A stretch of DNA of 37,720 nucleotides from JAUNQW01 sp043424615 (GTDB taxonomy: Bacteria; Bacillota; Bacilli; Lactobacillales; Carnobacteriaceae_A). The position numbers and the translations under genes were made by a program. The stretch spans positions 1 through 37,720 of the forward strand of contig JBHWOX010000047.1 of the NCBI GenBank assembly GCA_043424615.1, in the 5' to 3' direction. Shown here piece after piece: positions 23,612-32,629 of this stretch (position 1 is the stretch's first letter; every line of letters begins with the position of its first letter). The notes below the pieces were generated by a model. It made no database searches. It was not told the origin of the DNA and saw only the letters and a program-made list of their open reading frames with translations.

Positions 23612-24736
23612 TTAATCAAAAATGTGACTAAAGTACTCTTTAGAATCACCATCAGTATATAAGAAAGCTTCTGTATCGTCCATCGAATCTATGGTAATTT
23701 CGACTGGAACATTGGTCGGCAAGTAGTTCATGGCAGCGGCTTCCACATACTGGGTAAAGGCGATAATTTCCCCTTCACCGTAGAATTGGGTGGTGATGTC
23801 AATGCGCAAGTTTTTCAACTTGTCACCATCAAAAACAGCTACACCCGTTTCTCCAGCCAGATTAGGGAAGAAATTCTTAATTTCATCTTGGAAGGACGCA
23901 AAATTATTTCCTAAAGAGGTTTGATCGCCTTCTAATGGCAAGACCATTTTAGAATGGTTCAAATCGTCCAGATTTTCAATGGCTGTTCCTTGGGTCGATA
24001 CGGTCTGTGCGACATACACTCCTCCTCCCACATCATCTTTGGGAGCCTGTTCAAAAACAGCAAAGTAGATGGGCATATCCTTCAGATCATCGTGCTCTCT
24101 CAAGGCTTGAAGGATGGGTGGAATCATGTCGCGTGCCTGTTCAAGCATGGCTTCACGATCAATCTCTTGGGTATAGGTCGGACCGTATTGTTCCGTTTGG
24201 TAGTAGTCGACCGAATTCATCGCTAAACCAATCATCACCCCATCAATTTCCAGGCCGTTTTCTGTTTGCATGTAATAATCTTGTTCCAAAATACTTTCCA
24301 AATAAATGGGAGTGCGTTCGTCACTATTTTCCCCATCATTTTCTGGTGGATTCAAACCGTTGGGGTGGTCTGGTCCATGCCGTTCCAACCAGCCTTCCAC
24401 TTGGTCAGAAGTCAGGTATTGTCCTTCTTCAAAAAAGTAGTCAGAATTGGGATAGTGTTCATTGGCCAATATCATTAATCCTTTTTCAAAAGACTTAAGA
24501 TTAACGGTTGAATTCAGCCGTGGCGTTAACCCTCTGGATTTACTTTTCTGATAAATTCCGTCCCGAATGACTGGACGATAGTACATATCTGAGGTGGTGG
24601 TTGGACTTCCTAATTCTTCGGAGGTCTCCTGACTTTCCTCCTTCTCTTCCGCCGATTGAGGGGTCGCCGAGCAACCGCCTACCAGCAAAAGTCCAGCTAA
24701 AGCTAAATGAGTCAGCAGCCTTTTCATTTCTTGCAT
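23612..24736 (-). CDS. camS: CamS family sex pheromone lipoprotein
   Basis: 374 residues with a lipoprotein signal: MQEMKRLL, a hydrophobic stretch LALAGLLLV and the lipobox VGGC (Cys22), so it is anchored to the outer face of the membrane. The body matches the CamS family, whose cleaved signal peptide can act as a cAM373-like pheromone in enterococci; the role of the mature protein is not established. Candidate pheromone sequence here is the hydrophobic signal end before Cys22. The ATG at 24736 overlaps the ligA stop (TGATG), with AAGGAG nine bases upstream, so translation is coupled. Its position between ligA and gatC is the conserved one. Confidence 0.9.
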   Translation of the reverse strand: MQEMKRLLTHLALAGLLLVGGCSATPQSAEEKEESQETSEELGSPTTTSDMYYRPVIRDGIYQKSKSRGLTPRLNSTVNLKSFEKGLMILANEHYPNSDYFFEEGQYLTSDQVEGWLERHGPDHPNGLNPPENDGENSDERTPIYLESILEQDYYMQTENGLEIDGVMIGLAMNSVDYYQTEQYGPTYTQEIDREAMLEQARDMIPPILQALREHDDLKDMPIYFAVFEQAPKDDVGGGVYVAQTVSTQGTAIENLDDLNHSKMVLPLEGDQTSLGNNFASFQDEIKNFFPNLAGETGVAVFDGDKLKNLRIDITTQFYGEGEIIAFTQYVEAAAMNYLPTNVPVEITIDSMDDTEAFLYTDGDSKEYFSHIFD

Positions 24737-26772
24737 CAGCCCTCACTCCTTCCTATTTGTCTTAAGAATTCATTTTCATCCCATATTTCGGTCCCCAGTG
24801 ACTGGGCCTTTTCTAACTTGCTCCCTGCTTTTTCTCCCGCAATCAGCAAGTCTGTATTTTTGGATACCGATCCGGTGACCTTGCCTCCAGCTTGGGTCAC
24901 GATCTCAGCCAGTTCCTCTCGCGTCCAGCCTTCCATTTTACCCGTCAACACCACGGTAAGATCTTGGAAGAGGTCTTCGTACTGAGCCAGTGCTTGCTGG
25001 TCGCTAGTCGCGGTAGGATCAATATAGGTCATATTAACCCCTTGATCTTTTAATTTTTCAATTAAGTCTTGACTTTCCTCTAAGTCGAAAAAGTTCAAGA
25101 TGGAATCCGCGATAATTTCACCTAGACCATCAATCTCCAAAAGCTCTGATCGGCTAGCTGTTTGAAGCTTGTCCATGCTTTGAAAGCATTCAGCTAAAAG
25201 TCGGCTGGCTTTTTGTCCAACATGACGAATTCCTAGGCCAAAAACTAATCGCTCCAAAGAATTGCTCCGGCTGGCATCGATGGCATGTATGGTGTTTTGA
25301 GCTGATTTTTCACCAAAACGTTCCAACTTAAGCAATTGGTCAAAGCTCAGCTCATATAAGTCAGCCACATCTTCAATCAAACCGGCTTCATAAAACTGCT
25401 GGATATTCTTTTCCCCTACCCCATCAATATTCATAGCCGGTCGGGACACAAAGTGATACATTTTTTCCAGAACCTGGGCTGGGCACTGGGGGTTGATGCA
25501 ACGAAGGGCGACTTCATCCTCTAAATGGACCAGCTCGCTGTCGCATACAGGACAGTGAGTAGGAATGTCATAGGGTTGGCTATCAGCAGGTCGTTGATCT
25601 TCTAAAACACGAATCACTTCAGGAATAATGTCCCCAGCCTTACGAATTAAAACAGTGTCTTTTAAGCGAACATCTTTTTCTTTGATGCGATCAACATTAT
25701 GTAAGGTCGCCCGCTGGACTGTTGACCCGTCTAAAAGGACAGCCTCCATGATGGCTGTGGGAGTGACCACACCCGTCCGTCCGACTGTCCACTCAATGTC
25801 GAGGATGGTTGTTTCAGCTTCTTCAGCTGGAAATTTATAGGCCATAGCCCAGCGAGGAGCGCGTGCGGTGAAGCCCGCCTCTTCCTGAACATCAAAAGCA
25901 TTGGCCTTGACAACAATCCCATCAATATCATAGGGCAGGTCTTTCCGCTTATCTTGGTAGCGCTCGATATAGGCTGTCATATCGCCCATATCTTCCACCC
26001 GCTCATATTCTTCATTGACCGGCAAACCCAACTCTTTCATAAAGGTTAAGCTGTCTGCTTGGGACTGAAGACCATATTGTTCGGGATCGACCAGGGTGTA
26101 AAAGAACGCTGATAATTTACGACGACCGGTGACAGCCGGGTCTAAATTACGTATAGTTCCTGCGGCAGCATTTCGGGGGTTAGCAAAAACTTCCAGCCCT
26201 TCTTCTTCTCGAGCCTGATTCAACTCGATAAACGAGCGCTTGGGCATATAGACTTCCCCCCGAACCTCCACATCCAGTTTTTGCTTGAGTTTTTTAGGGA
26301 TCATGCGGATGCGTTTGATATTTTCGGTCACATCCTCACCCACTGTCCCGTCTCCCCGGGTGGCAGCTTGGGCTAATTCTCCCTGGCGGTAAGTCAGAGC
26401 CATAGCCAAACCATCAATTTTTAATTCAGCCACATAAGAAAAATCATGGTCCACTCGCCGGTTCAAGCGTTCATGGAAGTCAGCCAATTCCTCAATGGAA
26501 AAGACATCATCCAAACTCATCATCGGAACAGCATGGGTCACCTTCTCAAAACCATCCAAGAGCTGGCCCCCCACTTGCTGGGTTGGAGAATCCAAACTGA
26601 TCAATTCAGGATAGGCCTCTTCCAATTGAACCAGCTCTTGGTATAGGGCATCATATTCCTGGTCGGTCACGGTGGGCTGGTCTAGCACATAATATTCATG
26701 GTTATATTGAAATAAAAGCTGGTGCAAGTCTTCGACCCGTTGACGCGCTTGGTCAAATGAGATGTCTTTCAC
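24736..26772 (-). CDS. ligA: NAD-dependent DNA ligase
   Basis: 678 residues, normal length. It seals nicks in replication and repair. Domains in order: Ia (NAD binding; YYVLDQPTVTDQEYDALY near the N-terminus), the adenylation domain with KxDG (ELKIDGLAM, active Lys about 120), the OB fold, a four-cysteine zinc finger (CPVCDSELVHL and CINPQCPAQ), helix-hairpin-helix repeats (NIDGVGEKNIQQFYEAGL, LEIDGLGEIIADSI) and a C-terminal BRCT domain starting LTVVLTGKMEGWTREEL. It begins with GTG, AGGAGG six bases upstream. It lies 31 bases downstream of pcrA and is coupled to camS. Confidence 0.97.
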   Translation of the reverse strand: MKDISFDQARQRVEDLHQLLFQYNHEYYVLDQPTVTDQEYDALYQELVQLEEAYPELISLDSPTQQVGGQLLDGFEKVTHAVPMMSLDDVFSIEELADFHERLNRRVDHDFSYVAELKIDGLAMALTYRQGELAQAATRGDGTVGEDVTENIKRIRMIPKKLKQKLDVEVRGEVYMPKRSFIELNQAREEEGLEVFANPRNAAAGTIRNLDPAVTGRRKLSAFFYTLVDPEQYGLQSQADSLTFMKELGLPVNEEYERVEDMGDMTAYIERYQDKRKDLPYDIDGIVVKANAFDVQEEAGFTARAPRWAMAYKFPAEEAETTILDIEWTVGRTGVVTPTAIMEAVLLDGSTVQRATLHNVDRIKEKDVRLKDTVLIRKAGDIIPEVIRVLEDQRPADSQPYDIPTHCPVCDSELVHLEDEVALRCINPQCPAQVLEKMYHFVSRPAMNIDGVGEKNIQQFYEAGLIEDVADLYELSFDQLLKLERFGEKSAQNTIHAIDASRSNSLERLVFGLGIRHVGQKASRLLAECFQSMDKLQTASRSELLEIDGLGEIIADSILNFFDLEESQDLIEKLKDQGVNMTYIDPTATSDQQALAQYEDLFQDLTVVLTGKMEGWTREELAEIVTQAGGKVTGSVSKNTDLLIAGEKAGSKLEKAQSLGTEIWDENEFLRQIGRSEG

Positions 26773-26803
26773 ACTATTCCTCCTAAGGTCATACTAATGA
26801 TGC

Positions 26804-29020
26804 TTAAACTTTTTCGATTGGCGCAAAAGTTGCTAGAAGTTTTTTGATTCCAATCCCTGGAAAAGCGATATCGAGCTGCATGTCTTCCCCTTCACCAGAG
26901 ACATTGACCACGGTCCCCACGCCCCATTTTTTATGATCAGCCTTGTCCCCTAATTCCCAGCTGAGTTTTTCAGCACCTTGAGCTCCTGTAGGGGTATAAG
27001 GAGTTGAAAAGGCTCGTTTATGAGGGTTCTTTTCTCTTTTTAACTGATTATGGCGGAAAGGCATGAAGCTAGTATCTTGAGAATCTTCCTGCTCCAACAA
27101 GTCCGAATCGATTTCTTCAATGAAACGGGACTCTGGATTAGCATTGCTCCGACCGTAAAGGGTGCGTGAATAGGCATTGGATAAGTATAACTTTTCCTCT
27201 GCCCGGGTAATGCCCACATAAGCTAAGCGGCGTTCTTCTTCCAATTCGTCTTCTTCCATGGCCGCCCGAGCCAGAGGGAAGATGCTTTCTTCCATACCAA
27301 CAATAAAGACAATAGGAAACTCCAACCCCTTAGCGGAATGCAAAGTCATGAAAGTCACTTCTTCTTGATACTCTTCAGAAATATCGGTCGACTGGATTAA
27401 AGATAAGTCGGTTAAAAAATCTAGTAGAGACGCATCTTCTCGCCCTTCTTGGTCATATTGCAAGGCAACGGACTTGAACTCTTCTAAGTTTTCAATCCGT
27501 GCTTGAGATTCTAAGGACCGATCTGCTTTTAATTCTTTGAGGTATGCAGACCGCTCTAAAACATCCTCCACCATTTGACTCACGGTGGAAAAATCAGCCA
27601 TCTGCCGCCAATCTTGAATCATGCTGGCAAATTCATAAAGACCTGTTTTGGCTTTACCCGTCACTGCTGTCGAATCGACATTCAAGGCCGCTTCATACAA
27701 ACTCCAGCCCATTTCAGAGGCTGAGGCTTGAAGCTTTTCTAATGAACGGTTACCAATACCACGTTTAGGAACATTGACCACCCGATTAAAGCTAAGGTTA
27801 TCGAGTGGATTGACAATTAAGGTTAAGTAGGCAATTAAATCTTTAATTTCCTTGCGGTCATAGAATTTTAAGCCCCCCACCATGCGGTAAGGAATCGAAG
27901 ACGTTTTAAACTTGTCCTCCAAGGGACGAGACTGGGCATTGGTCCGATATAAAACAGCAAAATCATCAAAAGTCAAGTTGGGATGGTCTTTCATCTCTTC
28001 TTGAATTTTAGCAATAACAAACTTCGCCTCATCACTTTCTGATTGAGCCCGGTAGTAAGAAATTTTGTCCCCTTTTTCATTAGCTGTCCAAAGGTTTTTA
28101 TCCTTGCGTTGGTTATTGTGTTCAATCACTTGGTTAGCAGCTTCTAAAATCCGTTGGGTAGACCGGTAATTTTGCTCCAAAAATATGGACCGGGCTTGGG
28201 GAAAATCTTCTTCAAAAGACATGATATTTGAAATATCAGCCCCCCGCCAGCCATAAATGGACTGGTCCACATCTCCTACCACACACAGATTTTGAAAGCG
28301 TGAAGCTAGCATTTTCACTAGCTGGTATTGGGCATGGTTGGTATCTTGGTACTCGTCCACATGGATATATTGGAATTTACGCTGGTAGTAGGACAAGGCT
28401 TCCTCATCCTCTTCAAACAAGCGAACCGTTTGCATAATTAAATCATCAAAATCTAAACTTTCGCTTAAACGCAATTCTTTTTGATAGGCCTTATAGCATT
28501 TGGCCACCACGTCTTGGTAAAAGCCCTGGGCCTCTTTCTCATAACGAATCTCGTCAATCAGTTCGTTTTTAGCATTTGAAATACTAGCTAAAATAGACTT
28601 GGGTTTGAATTGTTTAGAATCAAAATTCAAGTCCTTTAAGATCCGTTTCATTAAGGTGTTCTGCTCAGCCGGATCAGCGATAGTAAAAGATTGAGAATAG
28701 CCAATGCGGTAAATGTCCCGCCGTAAAATACGCACACAGAGGGAGTGGAAGGTGGATACCCAGATGTCAGATCCACCATTATCTACCAGCTGGATGACTC
28801 TCTCTTTCATTTCACTCGCAGCCTTATTCGTAAAGGTGATGGCTAGGATATTCCAAGGATTCACCGCTTTTTCTTCAATCAAATAAGCCATGCGGTGGGT
28901 CAACACACGTGTTTTTCCGCTTCCGGCTCCTGCCATGATCAAAAGTGGCCCTTCTGTGTGGGTCACCGCTTCACTTTGGCGGTCGTTTAACCCTTGTAAA
29001 ATATCGAGCTGTCCTGCCAC
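26804..29020 (-). CDS. pcrA: ATP-dependent DNA helicase PcrA (UvrD/Rep family)
   Basis: 738 residues, superfamily 1A helicase working 3' to 5' in repair and rolling-circle replication. It shows the Q motif (LNDRQSEAVTHTEG), Walker A AGAGSGKT (32-39), motif II VDEYQDTN, motif III VGDVDQSIYGWRGAD, motif IV QNYRST, motif V TMHSAKGLEF and motif VI YVGITRAEE. The C-terminal 50 residues (LGDKADHKKWGVGTVVNVSG onward) form the Tudor-like domain that contacts RNA polymerase. The start is GTG with GAGGAGG upstream. It is the first gene of the unit, with an extended -10 upstream. Confidence 0.97.
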   Translation of the reverse strand: MAGQLDILQGLNDRQSEAVTHTEGPLLIMAGAGSGKTRVLTHRMAYLIEEKAVNPWNILAITFTNKAASEMKERVIQLVDNGGSDIWVSTFHSLCVRILRRDIYRIGYSQSFTIADPAEQNTLMKRILKDLNFDSKQFKPKSILASISNAKNELIDEIRYEKEAQGFYQDVVAKCYKAYQKELRLSESLDFDDLIMQTVRLFEEDEEALSYYQRKFQYIHVDEYQDTNHAQYQLVKMLASRFQNLCVVGDVDQSIYGWRGADISNIMSFEEDFPQARSIFLEQNYRSTQRILEAANQVIEHNNQRKDKNLWTANEKGDKISYYRAQSESDEAKFVIAKIQEEMKDHPNLTFDDFAVLYRTNAQSRPLEDKFKTSSIPYRMVGGLKFYDRKEIKDLIAYLTLIVNPLDNLSFNRVVNVPKRGIGNRSLEKLQASASEMGWSLYEAALNVDSTAVTGKAKTGLYEFASMIQDWRQMADFSTVSQMVEDVLERSAYLKELKADRSLESQARIENLEEFKSVALQYDQEGREDASLLDFLTDLSLIQSTDISEEYQEEVTFMTLHSAKGLEFPIVFIVGMEESIFPLARAAMEEDELEEERRLAYVGITRAEEKLYLSNAYSRTLYGRSNANPESRFIEEIDSDLLEQEDSQDTSFMPFRHNQLKREKNPHKRAFSTPYTPTGAQGAEKLSWELGDKADHKKWGVGTVVNVSGEGEDMQLDIAFPGIGIKKLLATFAPIEKV

Positions 29021-29055
29021 TTTTATTCCTCCTCAAAATTATTTTCACGACTATA

Positions 29056-29064
29056 AGTATATCA
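29056..29064 (-). promoter_or_regulatory. Extended -10 of the pcrA operon promoter
   Basis: TGATATACT on the minus strand, 36 bases before the GTG start of pcrA. No convincing -35 is seen, as is common with extended -10 promoters. Confidence 0.5.
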
Positions 29065-29171
29065 AAAAAAGGCTCATTTTCCTATCATTGCCAACAAAAA
29101 ATGCCCTTGAACTTTCTCCACCAACAGACCAAAAGCATTCTTTGAAAAACAAACAAGAAAGGCCTACTAGC

Positions 29172-29202
29172 AATTAAAAAGACCCGCTTTTAGGCAGGTC
29201 TT
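29172..29202 (-). terminator. Intrinsic terminator of the GntR gene
   Basis: A 9-bp stem with one G-T pair, AAGACCCGC (29179-29187) with GCAGGTCTT (29194-29202), is followed on the minus strand by TTTTTAATT, 44 bases past the stop. Confidence 0.8.
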
Positions 29203-29245
29203 CAAATCATACAGCATTCATTTTCTCTGGCCACTTCCCCCAAAC

Positions 29246-29887
29246 CTAGGCGAAACCTTCCATTCCTTGGAAGATATTAAGCACCACTTGGTTAAAAAGA
29301 ATACGGCATTCTCGGCGGGCATAGGGATAATCATTGTCGCCTAAGTACTGGATTAATTGACTCAAATGATGGATTTTAACAGGGCGAGATTTCAGCATGA
29401 TCTCTGCTAAATAACCCTCCTGCTGGCTGAGGCGATTCAAGGTTAATAGCATCAAATCATTATTATATTGGTTGGAAGAGTGGTGAAGAAAAACACGCCA
29501 AAATTGACTTTCGGCATAAACAAAATCGCCCTCTTCTTTATAGGCTGTTTTCATTTCTTCTAAGGGAGCTTCTAATTTGTCAGCAGGATAATCATATTCT
29601 TTGGACTGTAGTTTCTGTAAATAATTCAGCGTCATCAATTCAAAAAAGTCGACACAATCTTTAAACTCTTTCTTCGTCAACTGACGTTCGGCCACCACCA
29701 CACCCTTGTTGTCAGAGGAGGTGATATACCCTTCCTCTTCTAAACTGACAAAGGCTCGGCGAATCGGGGTCCGACTCATATTGAGTTGTCGAGATAAATC
29801 GATTTCTTTTAAAGGTTGACCCGGCAGCCATTCATAAGCGAGGATCTTCGCTTTTACAAACTCATAAGCTTCATCTGCACGTTTCAT
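29246..29887 (-). CDS. GntR-family transcriptional regulator (FadR/FCD-like)
   Basis: 213 residues. The N-terminal winged helix-turn-helix (about 5-70) has the GntR pattern PGQPLKEIDLSRQLNMSRTPIRRAF followed by LEEEGYITSSDNKGVVV in the wing. The C-terminal all-helical part (about 75-205) has the size of the FCD ligand-binding domain, but it is divergent: the Asp/His metal-ligand pattern is not clear, and HH pairs occur at LHHSSNQ and IHHLSQL. The ribosome binding site is AAGGAG. It lies 47 bases downstream of the PurK-like gene on the same strand, with an inverted repeat in the gap, so it may regulate itself or that gene. The ligand is unknown. Confidence 0.88.
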   Translation of the reverse strand: MKRADEAYEFVKAKILAYEWLPGQPLKEIDLSRQLNMSRTPIRRAFVSLEEEGYITSSDNKGVVVAERQLTKKEFKDCVDFFELMTLNYLQKLQSKEYDYPADKLEAPLEEMKTAYKEEGDFVYAESQFWRVFLHHSSNQYNNDLMLLTLNRLSQQEGYLAEIMLKSRPVKIHHLSQLIQYLGDNDYPYARRECRILFNQVVLNIFQGMEGFA

Positions 29888-29905
29888 CCCATTTTCTCCT
29901 TATCT

Positions 29906-29928
29906 ACCGGATATCTCCTCAATCCGGA
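29906..29928 (-). promoter_or_regulatory. Inverted repeat in front of the GntR gene
   Basis: CCGGAT and ATCCGG arms separated by 9 bases lie in the 47-base gap between the PurK-like gene and gntR. It could be an operator for the regulator or a small RNA hairpin. No good promoter hexamers accompany it. Confidence 0.35.
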
Positions 29929-29934
29929 CACACT

Positions 29935-31050
29935 TTACTGGAAAACATTAATTTCACTTTGTTTGGCATAAATATCCTCTAATTCCTCTAGCACAAAACT
30001 GATATGACCTTTGGCTGAAGCGGGATGGGTTTCATTGTAGTAATACACCTGAGCTTGGGCATCATTCATGATGATCTGGTTGACTTGCTGGGCTTGACCT
30101 TCGTAAAAAGGAAAAGCAATCGCAGGCGCATAGTGGTTTACCAAAGGTATAGGAGTTCGAGTGACGGCGCGAATGAACATCTCGTATTGAGATAAATTTT
30201 GTGAAGCTAGGGTATAGACGCCCACCTGACTGCTAAAAGGTAGGATGTCAGTCACATAAATTGAAAATTGTGGGGTCAAATCAAAATGGATAGTTAAAAT
30301 TCCGCGCATAGGGTAAGCTTCTGCAAGCACTAAAGCGATACGAAACATCTCAACTGCAATTTCATTGTCGATTTGAGGAGGGTTAAACGCCCATTTTAAG
30401 CGAGAGCCTTCATAAGCTACTTCAGACAAGGTAATGGGCGAGACTTGGCCGTTTTCATCGACAGCCACCACAATTGAAAAGTGGCGGGCATCTGGACTGT
30501 AAGATTCAAGAATATTGGTTCCTACTGATAAATGATCTGGAAGATTGCTTAAGTCTGATGGACCGTCCAAACGAAAAGCTGGGTCTGGATGGTCTGTGCT
30601 AATATTATTGGATACCAAAGCCGGATAGCCAATGGATGACATAGAGGCCTGTAAATCATTATTATTGAAGACAACTGTATGAGGGGCCACATTAATTTGA
30701 AGGGCATCTAATTGTGCTTTTTGTAGTGATTTATCCTGGGTCAAGGCTAACAGCTGGTAGCCTTGAGGCACTTCCGTTTTAGTCATTAAAGCTTGGACCA
30801 AATCAGAATCGATATCCTTGCTGGCATACAGTAAAACATCACAAGCCTCGGCAAAGCGACACAATTCATCCCGGTTATCAAGTGGACCGATCCAGTGTTC
30901 ATCCGCAATGGAGCCAGCCATATTGAATTCATCATGATTATAAACAAATACCTGATAGCCCATACGGAGAGCGGTTTGAGTGAGATAGTATGTTTCAACC
31001 CCGCTACCTACAATACCTATGACTTGTCCAGCTTTGATCCAATTCGACAT
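29935..31050 (-). CDS. Degenerate PurK-like ATP-grasp protein
   Basis: 371 residues with the overall layout of PurK (N5-carboxyaminoimidazole ribonucleotide synthase). The N-terminal Rossmann-like domain GQVIGIVGSGVETYYLTQTA carries the matching NMAGSIADEHWIGPLDNRDE. An ATP-grasp region follows, and the tail SQYEMFIRAVTRTPIPLVNH equals the PurK SQFEQHLRAV-glPLG stretch. The catalytic parts are gone: the lysine plus GYDGKGQ loop is replaced by LVSNNISTDH, the E-fFV metal-binding strand by IHFDL, and NEIAPRPHNSGH by TDILPFSSQVGV. ATP and magnesium binding are therefore doubtful. No purE or other purine gene is adjacent. It follows a CorC-like gene (73-base gap with a weak terminator) and precedes gntR. 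A regulatory or scaffold role is possible; none is shown. Confidence 0.75.
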   Translation of the reverse strand: MSNWIKAGQVIGIVGSGVETYYLTQTALRMGYQVFVYNHDEFNMAGSIADEHWIGPLDNRDELCRFAEACDVLLYASKDIDSDLVQALMTKTEVPQGYQLLALTQDKSLQKAQLDALQINVAPHTVVFNNNDLQASMSSIGYPALVSNNISTDHPDPAFRLDGPSDLSNLPDHLSVGTNILESYSPDARHFSIVVAVDENGQVSPITLSEVAYEGSRLKWAFNPPQIDNEIAVEMFRIALVLAEAYPMRGILTIHFDLTPQFSIYVTDILPFSSQVGVYTLASQNLSQYEMFIRAVTRTPIPLVNHYAPAIAFPFYEGQAQQVNQIIMNDAQAQVYYYNETHPASAKGHISFVLEELEDIYAKQSEINVFQ

Positions 31051-31091
31051 AAACTACTCTCCTTCTCTAACAATCCTAGCTTTACCAACGC

Positions 31092-31117
31092 AATAAAAGC
31101 TGGAACAACGCCCAGCT
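31092..31117 (-). terminator. Weak terminator after the CorC-like gene
   Basis: A 6-bp stem, AGCTGG (31098-31103) with CCAGCT (31112-31117), has an 8-base loop and is followed on the minus strand by TTTTATT. It may only partly stop transcription into the PurK-like gene. Confidence 0.55.
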
Positions 31118-31123
31118 CATCAC

Positions 31124-32524
31124 TTACTTTTCTTTGACTAAGTTAAGGTGGGGATCAGCGTTCAATTTCTCTAGTTCTTCATCATCAATTTTTTCGACTT
31201 TCAAACTTGAAATTCGAGTCCCCTCTACTTTGTTAATTGATAATTGATAGTGGTCAATCATCATCGATGTCTGTTGCACCGGCGATTGCTCCGAATCTTC
31301 TAAGGCAGACTCAGAGGGGATGATCCCTGTTTCAGTAATGAAATAGCCGGCAATCGTATCCACAGCTTCAGATGAGGCCACTGTATCAAAAAATTCATTG
31401 AAATCATGGAGTGGCATGGACCCTTCTACAATATAGTGTCCCTCAGAAAGTTTATTGACATTGACATCTTGAACCGAGTCATATTCATCATCAATATCTC
31501 CAACGATTTCTTCAATAATATCTTCAATAGTAATCAAGCCAGACACTCCACCATATTCATCGGTCACGATGGCCATAGTGTTATTGGTCCGCTGTAATTC
31601 ATACATCAAATCATCGATATAAATCGTTTCAGGCACGAATAAGGCATCATTCATAATGTCGTGCAAATCAACCTCATATAAGGGCTGGTCCACAGAGGCT
31701 TTTAGCAAGTTTTTTACGTGGATAATGCCCAGAACATTGTCTTTTTCATCAAAATACATAGGCACTCGAGAATATTGTAAGTCTAATAATTTATCAATAT
31801 TCTCTTCCGTCCCGTCATCATAGTCAATCATGTAGGCATCTGTCCGGGGAACCATGGATTCACGAACCATTTTGTGGTCTAGGGACAAGACTCCTTCCAA
31901 CATGGAAAACTCAGACAGGTCAATGGCCTGGTCTTGGCGGCTCCGATCTAAGAAGGCACGAAACTCATCGCGAGTCATCTTATCTTCTGTGGCAGTAAAG
32001 TCTACCGGAGTAATTTTTTTAATGACAGCAGTCGACGTGGACAAGAGCCAAATAAAAGGTTTGAAAAGAGTATTGGTAAAAGAAACGATACCAGAAGTCG
32101 CCTTAGCCACCTTTTCAGGCATCTGTAAAGCCAAAGCTTTAGGATAAAGTTCCCCAAATACCAAGGTAATATAAGAAATAATCAGGGTAATGATAATAAT
32201 AGAAATCGTAGGTGCACCAGGTATGTCGCCCAATAGAGGCTCTATATAATCAGCGATGCTAGTTGCAGCCGAAGCTGAGTTCAAGAATCCTGCTAGGGTA
32301 ATAGCAATCTGGATGGTGGATAGAAAATCATCCGAATCATCTAATAGACGCAAAACTCTAGCTGAGCTTCGATCACCGGCTTCCGCCTCATCTTCTAATT
32401 CATTGGTGTCGACACTAACATATGCCATTTCCGCTGCTGCAAAAAAAGCATTAATTAAAGTTAAGATAATTATTAATATAATTTGCCCCAACAAGGGCCC
32501 AGTACTGGCTGCATCCTCAGTCAT
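31124..32524 (-). CDS. CNNM/CorC (HlyC) family membrane protein with CBS pair
   Basis: 466 residues. An N-terminal DUF21/CNNM transmembrane domain (about 8-195) has helices near GQIILIIILTLINAFFAAAEMA and further hydrophobic segments; the conserved AAEMAYVSV is present. A cytoplasmic CBS-domain pair (about 215-335, SMVPRTDAYMIDYDDG and later TNNTMAIVTDEYGGVSGLIT) and the C-terminal CorC_HlyC domain (about 350-455, IVEGSMPLHDFNEFF) follow. Relatives export magnesium or are hemolysin-like by name; Mg2+ or Co2+ efflux is the likelier role. The ribosome binding site is AAGGAG, with a strong promoter at 32572-32600. Confidence 0.92.
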   Translation of the reverse strand: MTEDAASTGPLLGQIILIIILTLINAFFAAAEMAYVSVDTNELEDEAEAGDRSSARVLRLLDDSDDFLSTIQIAITLAGFLNSASAATSIADYIEPLLGDIPGAPTISIIIITLIISYITLVFGELYPKALALQMPEKVAKATSGIVSFTNTLFKPFIWLLSTSTAVIKKITPVDFTATEDKMTRDEFRAFLDRSRQDQAIDLSEFSMLEGVLSLDHKMVRESMVPRTDAYMIDYDDGTEENIDKLLDLQYSRVPMYFDEKDNVLGIIHVKNLLKASVDQPLYEVDLHDIMNDALFVPETIYIDDLMYELQRTNNTMAIVTDEYGGVSGLITIEDIIEEIVGDIDDEYDSVQDVNVNKLSEGHYIVEGSMPLHDFNEFFDTVASSEAVDTIAGYFITETGIIPSESALEDSEQSPVQQTSMMIDHYQLSINKVEGTRISSLKVEKIDDEELEKLNADPHLNLVKEK

Positions 32525-32571
32525 TCAAACATACTCCTTACATCAATCTTTATTCAAAGTGAGTTAGTGTA

Positions 32572-32600
32572 ATTATATCATCTCATTAAATTATACTCAA
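32572..32600 (-). promoter_or_regulatory. Promoter of the CorC-like gene
   Basis: TTGAGT (32595-32600), a 17-base spacer and the extended -10 TGATATAAT ending at 32572. One of the best promoter matches in the window. Confidence 0.8.
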
Positions 32601-32629
32601 TTGTTGACCTAAATTTCCATCCTTTCATT

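Noticed and set aside
24007..24498. 163-codon open frame on the plus strand
   Set aside because: Antisense to camS, no ribosome binding site, low-complexity translation without family resemblance.
29935..31050. Functional purK of a purine operon
   Set aside because: Catalytic loops are replaced and there is no purE or other purine gene in the neighbourhood.
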